The position numbers were made by a program, and so were the translations under genes. Shown here in pieces: positions 39,851-43,452 of a DNA stretch of 43,452 bases. Every line of letters starts with the position of its first letter. Position 1 is the first letter of the stretch. The DNA comes from an uncultured Candidatus Saccharibacteria bacterium (lineage in GTDB: Bacteria; Patescibacteriota; Saccharimonadia; Saccharimonadales; Saccharimonadaceae): the NCBI GenBank assembly GCA_938039975.1, contig CALHTM010000010.1, positions 1 through 43,452 on the forward strand, in the 5' to 3' direction. Under the pieces are notes generated by a model that saw nothing but the letters and a program-made list of their open reading frames with translations, was not told the DNA's origin and did not search any database.

Positions 39851-40464
39851 CACCCGCTATGCGGGTGCGCAACGAATGTTATACAAAAAAATCACCTTCG
39901 CGTTATAATGTGGTTGTTCAAGCTACATTGTAACGAAAGGAAGGTGACTTTTATGGCGAATAAAACCAATAGTTTGTCACATACAAAATTGATGTGCAAA
40001 TATCATATAGTGTTCTCTCCAAAGTATAGACGAAAAATTATATATAATCAATATCGTAAAAGTCTACAAGATATCATAAGAACTCTGTGCAGATACGAAG
40101 GAGTTGAAATAATAGGAGGACATGTGATGCTTGACCACGTTCATCTTGTGCTTACGATGGCATATGTATATATGACAGAAGGTGTAGGTAGGGGATTTGT
40201 AAATGTAAGTAAAAATAAAAATACAGAAGGAAGATATTGGTGTGAATGCGAAATAATGACAGACTTAGCAGGAGCGGCTGCAGAAGAGAAAATTTTTGGA
40301 GAAACAGGTTTTGGATATGCCGTATCTTGAAGACTTTTTTTGTGTAGATAGTGAGGAATATGAAAAGCAACTGACATTTGAATAAACTTAAAGATAAGTG
40401 CAAAATAATATTGGTAAGACTAGTTCGTTCTAACAAACCACAAGGGCCACAAAATATGTGGCTC
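39851..40464 (+). mobile_element. Decayed IS200/IS605-type element
   Basis: The left-end hairpin CACCCGC-TAT-GCGGGTG (39851-39867) and, about 600 bases on, a GGGCCAC/GTGGCTC hairpin with T-run (40444-40468) bound a span of the right size for an IS200-like element (~700 bp). IS200-family elements have no terminal inverted repeats and use subterminal hairpins instead. The transposase is incomplete. The right hairpin may instead be an ordinary terminator, so the right boundary is tentative. Confidence 0.6.
39953..40330 (+). pseudogene. tnpA: IS200 TnpA N-terminal half fused to an unrelated tail
   Basis: The first ~70 residues are clearly IS200-family Y1 transposase ('SHTKLMCKYHIVFSPKYRRK', 'GHVMLDHVHLVL' with the HUH motif HVH). 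After 'VLTM' the sequence no longer matches: the expected 'PPKYSVS...' segment and the catalytic Tyr region ('GYYV') are missing. It is replaced by 'GRYWCECEIMTDLAGAAAEE' and 'KIFGETGFG', which resembles the LAG-x-AAEE-x-xFG segment of M41 (FtsH-like) peptidases. A frame-shifted continuation 'MPYLEDFFCVDSEEYEKQLT' runs to a stop at 40385. A non-functional deletion fusion is the best explanation. GAAAGGAAGG precedes the ATG. Confidence 0.65.
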
Positions 40465-40724
40465 TTTTTGTGCCATGAATTTAAGGTGGCAAGGAGTGGT
40501 GCTTGGAGTACTACGATTATTTTTTTATGCATTTTTCTGAAAGATTATAAGGAGGATAAAACACGAACGATTTTTGTTGCATGCGCATATAATGTTATGG
40601 GAATAACCACTTTTGATGTATATGCGGCTAATTTATTAGGTAAAATTACGTCTTTGCGTGTTGACGGTATTTTTCACAATATAGTATTGTTAACTTATTG
40701 AAGAAGATGAAAGGAAGTTGATTT
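40465..40724. other. Intergenic stretch before the adenine-deaminase genes
   Basis: With the preceding decayed element, about 390 bases hold no convincing gene. It is AT-rich, with a TATAAT at 40588-40593 as a possible -10 and AAAGGAAG before the ATG at 40725. I looked for a purine riboswitch core and did not find one. A 107-residue reading frame starting at 40378 crosses the right hairpin and has no family features. Confidence 0.5.
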
Positions 40725-42503
40725 ATGGAAATGACAATTGAAAGACTAAAGGAGAGAGTTAAGGCCGGCAGAGGACTTGTACCTGCACACAAGGTTATCA
40801 ATGGCGGAATGCTAGTAAATGTAATGTCTGCAGAGGTTTATCCTGCTGATGTTGCTATATATAATGAAATGATTGCTGCTGTGGGAGATGTTAGCGACTA
40901 CATTGGTGAGGACACAGAAATTATCGATGCTAAGGGACGCTATCTTGTTCCTGGAATGATTGACGGGCACATCCACAGCGAGTGTAGTAAGCTAAGTATC
41001 ACAAGCTATGCCAAGGCAGTAGTTCCAAGGGGTACAACAAGCATGGTTTCAGGTCTTGATGAATATATTTCTGTTTCAGGACTTGAGGGACTTCGTGAAA
41101 TCTTTGAGGAAGTAAAGCAGAGCCCGCTCAAGGTTTTCTGGGGTGCTCCTTTTAAGACTCCATACACTATTCCTGAATCAACTGTTGCATATAACTTTAC
41201 TAAGGAGACCCATGAAGAGGTTCAGAAGTGGGACGAGTGCTACGGAGTTTGGGAGACCGTTCGTGAGTTTGTTCAGGAAGAAGATGAGAACACTCTAGGC
41301 GCGATTGCTACAGCATATAACAATAGGCTTCCAGTATTCGGATGTGCGCCTATGGCTCGTGGAAACGACCTAAATGGATATCTTTGCGGAGGGATTAGAC
41401 TCGACCACGAAAGCTACGACCACGAAGAGGTTGTAGAGAAGATGCGTAAGGGCATGCACATGCTGATTAGAGAGTCATCAGTCACTCACTTCCTTGAGGA
41501 AAACATCAGGGCAGTGACAGAGGTAAATCCTTACTTTGCTAGAAGAGTCAGCTTCTGTACAGATGACGTCACAGCAACTGACGTTTTGAACAAAGGCCAC
41601 CTCGACAATGTCGTTAGACTTGCTATGAAGGCTGGAGTTGATGCTATGACAGCTATTCAGATGGCGACAATAAACAGCGCTGAAGCTTATCACATCGACC
41701 ACCTTGTTGGCTCAATTTGTCCGGGAAGAATCGCAGATATTCTCTTTGTCGAATCACTAGATGATTTTGATGTAGACGAAGTAATGACAAACGGAAAGAT
41801 GGTTGCTAAGAACCACAAGCTAAGCTACGAGCTAAAGGCTCCAGAGAGAAGCACGGTTCTAAAGGGCAAGCTAAAGTGCGATTTGACAACAAAGGCTGAT
41901 TTTGAATTCAAGGCTCCTATCGAAGCAGGCAAGGTAAAGGTGCTTTCCATGGATGTTAAGGGTCCTTTCGTGAGAAAGAGAAGAGATGTAGTTCTTGAGG
42001 TTAAGGACGGCATTGTTCAGCCGGATGCAGTTCAGGACGTGGTAATGGTATCAGTTCTTGAGCGCTTTGGTAGAAATGGAAACAAGTCACTTGCATTTGC
42101 TTCAGGATGGAAGCTTAAGAAGGGTGCTATGGCGTCATCAGCTGCTCCGGATGACAACAACCTAGTGGTTATGGGTGCTAGTGCAGAGGATATGTCAATT
42201 GCTGCTAACTATTTGATTGAGCAGGGTGGCGGACAAGTAGTTGTTTGCGACGGAGAGATAATGGAATTTCTACCACTTCCGGTTGGCGGAATCGTTACAG
42301 ACCTTGAGCCTGAAGAGGTTGCAGCTCGTGAAAAACTCATTGATAAGGCGGCTAGAGACCTAGGTTCTGATTTGCCGGACCCAATGATGTACATGTTCTT
42401 TCTTCCAATCACAGCAATTCCAGACTACGCGATAACAGACGCAGGTCCTGTTGATTACGTTAATTTGACAAGCTTTGATCCTATTATCGAAGTGGTTAAG
42501 TAA
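40725..42503 (+). CDS. Divergent adenine-deaminase-family amidohydrolase
   Basis: 592 residues with the Ade architecture: a small beta domain, a metal-dependent TIM-barrel and the C-terminal Ade domain ('ERFGRNGNKSLAFASGWKL', 'FLPLPVGGIVTDLEPEEV'). The first metal motif is reduced to His82-Ile-His84-Ser-Glu86 (HIHSE, not HIHIESS). The GHAP motif reads 'FGCAPMARG', with Cys207 in place of His; the DPHE and GE(F/V)M-NFPG motifs of canonical Ade have no clear counterpart (LDEY and 'WGAPFKTPYTIPE' stand there). DHE (227-229) and TDD (280-281) remain. It may therefore deaminate something other than adenine or be impaired. A canonical paralogue starts 33 bases after its stop. Confidence 0.85.
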   Translation: MEMTIERLKERVKAGRGLVPAHKVINGGMLVNVMSAEVYPADVAIYNEMIAAVGDVSDYIGEDTEIIDAKGRYLVPGMIDGHIHSECSKLSITSYAKAVVPRGTTSMVSGLDEYISVSGLEGLREIFEEVKQSPLKVFWGAPFKTPYTIPESTVAYNFTKETHEEVQKWDECYGVWETVREFVQEEDENTLGAIATAYNNRLPVFGCAPMARGNDLNGYLCGGIRLDHESYDHEEVVEKMRKGMHMLIRESSVTHFLEENIRAVTEVNPYFARRVSFCTDDVTATDVLNKGHLDNVVRLAMKAGVDAMTAIQMATINSAEAYHIDHLVGSICPGRIADILFVESLDDFDVDEVMTNGKMVAKNHKLSYELKAPERSTVLKGKLKCDLTTKADFEFKAPIEAGKVKVLSMDVKGPFVRKRRDVVLEVKDGIVQPDAVQDVVMVSVLERFGRNGNKSLAFASGWKLKKGAMASSAAPDDNNLVVMGASAEDMSIAANYLIEQGGGQVVVCDGEIMEFLPLPVGGIVTDLEPEEVAAREKLIDKAARDLGSDLPDPMMYMFFLPITAIPDYAITDAGPVDYVNLTSFDPIIEVVK

Positions 42504-42535
42504 GAAAATCAAAGTGCAAACGAAAGGCATATAAA

Positions 42536-43452
42536 ATGACAAAAGAAAGTCTAAAGAATTTGATAGATGTCGCAGCCGGACGAGTTCCTGCGGACACCTT
42601 AATCAAAAATTGCAAGATAGTAAATGTTTTCTCAGGAGAAATTACTGAAGGAAATATCGCGCTGACAGATGGCATGATTGCGGGAATCGGTGATTACGAG
42701 GCGAAAAATGTTGTAGATGCAGAGGGTGCATATGCTGCTCCCGGCTTTATAGATAGCCACATTCACATTGAATCATCCTATCTTTCACCAGAGGAACTTG
42801 GCAAGCTTTTAGTTCCACACGGGGGAACGACAATAATCGCTGATCCGCACGAAATCGTAAATGTATGTGGTCTTACTGGCCTAAGCTATATGATTGATGC
42901 AGCAAAGAACACGAAGCTTGATGTTAAGTACATGCTGCCTTCCTGCGTGCCAGCGACTGTTTTTGAGAACTCAGGAGCAGTTATTGATGCAGAGAAAATG
43001 AAGGAATTCATAGATAACGAGGCAATCCTTGGTATCGGTGAGTTCATGGATTTTCCTGGCGTAATTGGGGCACTGGATGGAGACCTGGATAAGTTAATGC
43101 TCTCAAAGGAAACAGGTAAACCGGTTGACGGTCACGCGCCGGGCGTTTCAGGAAAGGCGCTAAATGCATATTCCTCAACAAGAATTGTTGCAGATCACGA
43201 GTGTGCTTCAATAGAGGACATGCAAAACAAAATCGCTTGCGGAATGTACGTAATGCTCAGGGAGGGCTCTGCGTGCAAAGATCTTCAGAGATTGATAAAA
43301 GGGGTTACATCATATAATGCAAGGCGCTGCATTCTTTGTTCGGATGACAGACAGCCAAAGACCATCCTCAAAGAAGGCCACCTCGACAACCATCTGCGCA
43401 TGTGCGTAGCTGAGGGACTAGATCCAATCGAAGTTCTCAGAATGGCGACAAT
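42536..43452 (+). CDS. ade: Adenine deaminase, canonical, 3' end missing
   Basis: About 305 residues before the window ends; the full enzyme is ~570-600. It converts adenine to hypoxanthine in purine salvage. All motifs absent from the paralogue upstream are here: 'DSHIHIESS' (His75, His77, Glu79), 'ADPHEIVNVCG', 'GIGEFMDFPGVIG' (Glu169), 'PVDGHAPGVSG' (His200), 'ADHECAS' (Asp220-His-Glu) and 'LCSDDRQP'. The ATG has CGAAAGG upstream, 33 bases after the previous stop, so the two are one operon. The missing end prevents judging the C-terminal domain. Confidence 0.93.
   Translation, partial: MTKESLKNLIDVAAGRVPADTLIKNCKIVNVFSGEITEGNIALTDGMIAGIGDYEAKNVVDAEGAYAAPGFIDSHIHIESSYLSPEELGKLLVPHGGTTIIADPHEIVNVCGLTGLSYMIDAAKNTKLDVKYMLPSCVPATVFENSGAVIDAEKMKEFIDNEAILGIGEFMDFPGVIGALDGDLDKLMLSKETGKPVDGHAPGVSGKALNAYSSTRIVADHECASIEDMQNKIACGMYVMLREGSACKDLQRLIKGVTSYNARRCILCSDDRQPKTILKEGHLDNHLRMCVAEGLDPIEVLRMAT

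Noticed and set aside
40378..40701. 107-residue forward reading frame between the decayed IS and the ade genes
   Set aside because: It crosses the right-hand hairpin, has no ribosome binding site and shows no protein family features.
40465..40724. Purine riboswitch upstream of the adenine-deaminase genes
   Set aside because: I looked for the conserved purine-aptamer core and paired arms and found none, although divergent forms cannot be excluded by eye.
1..43452. tRNA, rRNA or CRISPR arrays
   Set aside because: No cloverleaf with a TTCGA-type arm, no rRNA-like conserved stretches and no regularly spaced repeats were seen on either strand.
27662..43452. Right half as a genomic island acquired by the Saccharibacteria
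   Set aside because: Not excluded, but no integrase, attachment site, flanking tRNA or repeat is seen at the join, and translation signals change completely, so a chimeric contig is preferred.

Overview
The window appears to join two unrelated bacterial genomes, with a seam just after base 27661.

Bases 1-27661 look like a Saccharibacteria (TM7, Patescibacteria/CPR) chromosome. Genes are tightly packed, base composition is GC-balanced, and many stops overlap the next start. The gene set is housekeeping: serS, a DHODH (pyrD-like), hpf, secA, murD, prfB, ftsE/ftsX, rpmA, xseA/xseB, recO and glyS. In-frame genes end at UGA and RF2 is present, so the standard code is used. In order: the end of a MacB-like ABC exporter; serS-DHODH-hpf; secA and an M16 peptidase; a lone reverse-strand membrane protein; murD; an M48 (HtpX-like) peptidase with prfB; a division/cell-wall block (ftsE, ftsX, a coiled-coil CHAP hydrolase, a CtpA protease); a single-domain response regulator; an unknown repeat-bearing protein; reverse-strand rpmA and a Trm11-like methyltransferase; a flippase-like membrane protein followed by xseA-xseB-methyltransferase; an anchored protein; and histidine kinase-response regulator-recO-glyS. 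About eleven genes here have a -10 box (TATAAT, TATACT, TACAAT or similar) ending 6-9 bases before the start codon and no Shine-Dalgarno sequence, which predicts leaderless or nearly leaderless mRNAs. The rest have ordinary leaders with ribosome binding sites.

From about 27662 to the end, the DNA looks like a clostridial Firmicute. It is AT-rich, uses AGA/AGG for arginine, has a strong Shine-Dalgarno before nearly every gene, and shows the classical Firmicute SOS box. It is accessory-rich: a SAP-domain protein, a truncated Crp/Fnr remnant, an unknown small protein between two copies of one hairpin, a cupin-ferredoxin-unknown cassette, a Fic protein, a LytTR regulator with a DUF3021 membrane partner and a textbook LytTR direct-repeat operator, an SOS-controlled UmuC-YolD pair, a GNAT acetyltransferase, a TM1586-type nitroreductase with an HMA metal-binding protein, a RelE/HigB-HigA-type toxin-antitoxin pair with a palindromic operator, a decayed IS200-like element, and tandem adenine-deaminase-family genes. 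The first of these two lacks several canonical motifs; the second looks canonical and runs off the end.

The abrupt change in composition, codon use, translation signals and gene content at one point, with no integrase, tRNA or repeat there, is best explained by a chimeric metagenomic contig. Transfer of about 16 kb cannot be excluded from sequence alone. No rRNA, tRNA or CRISPR array was recognised.
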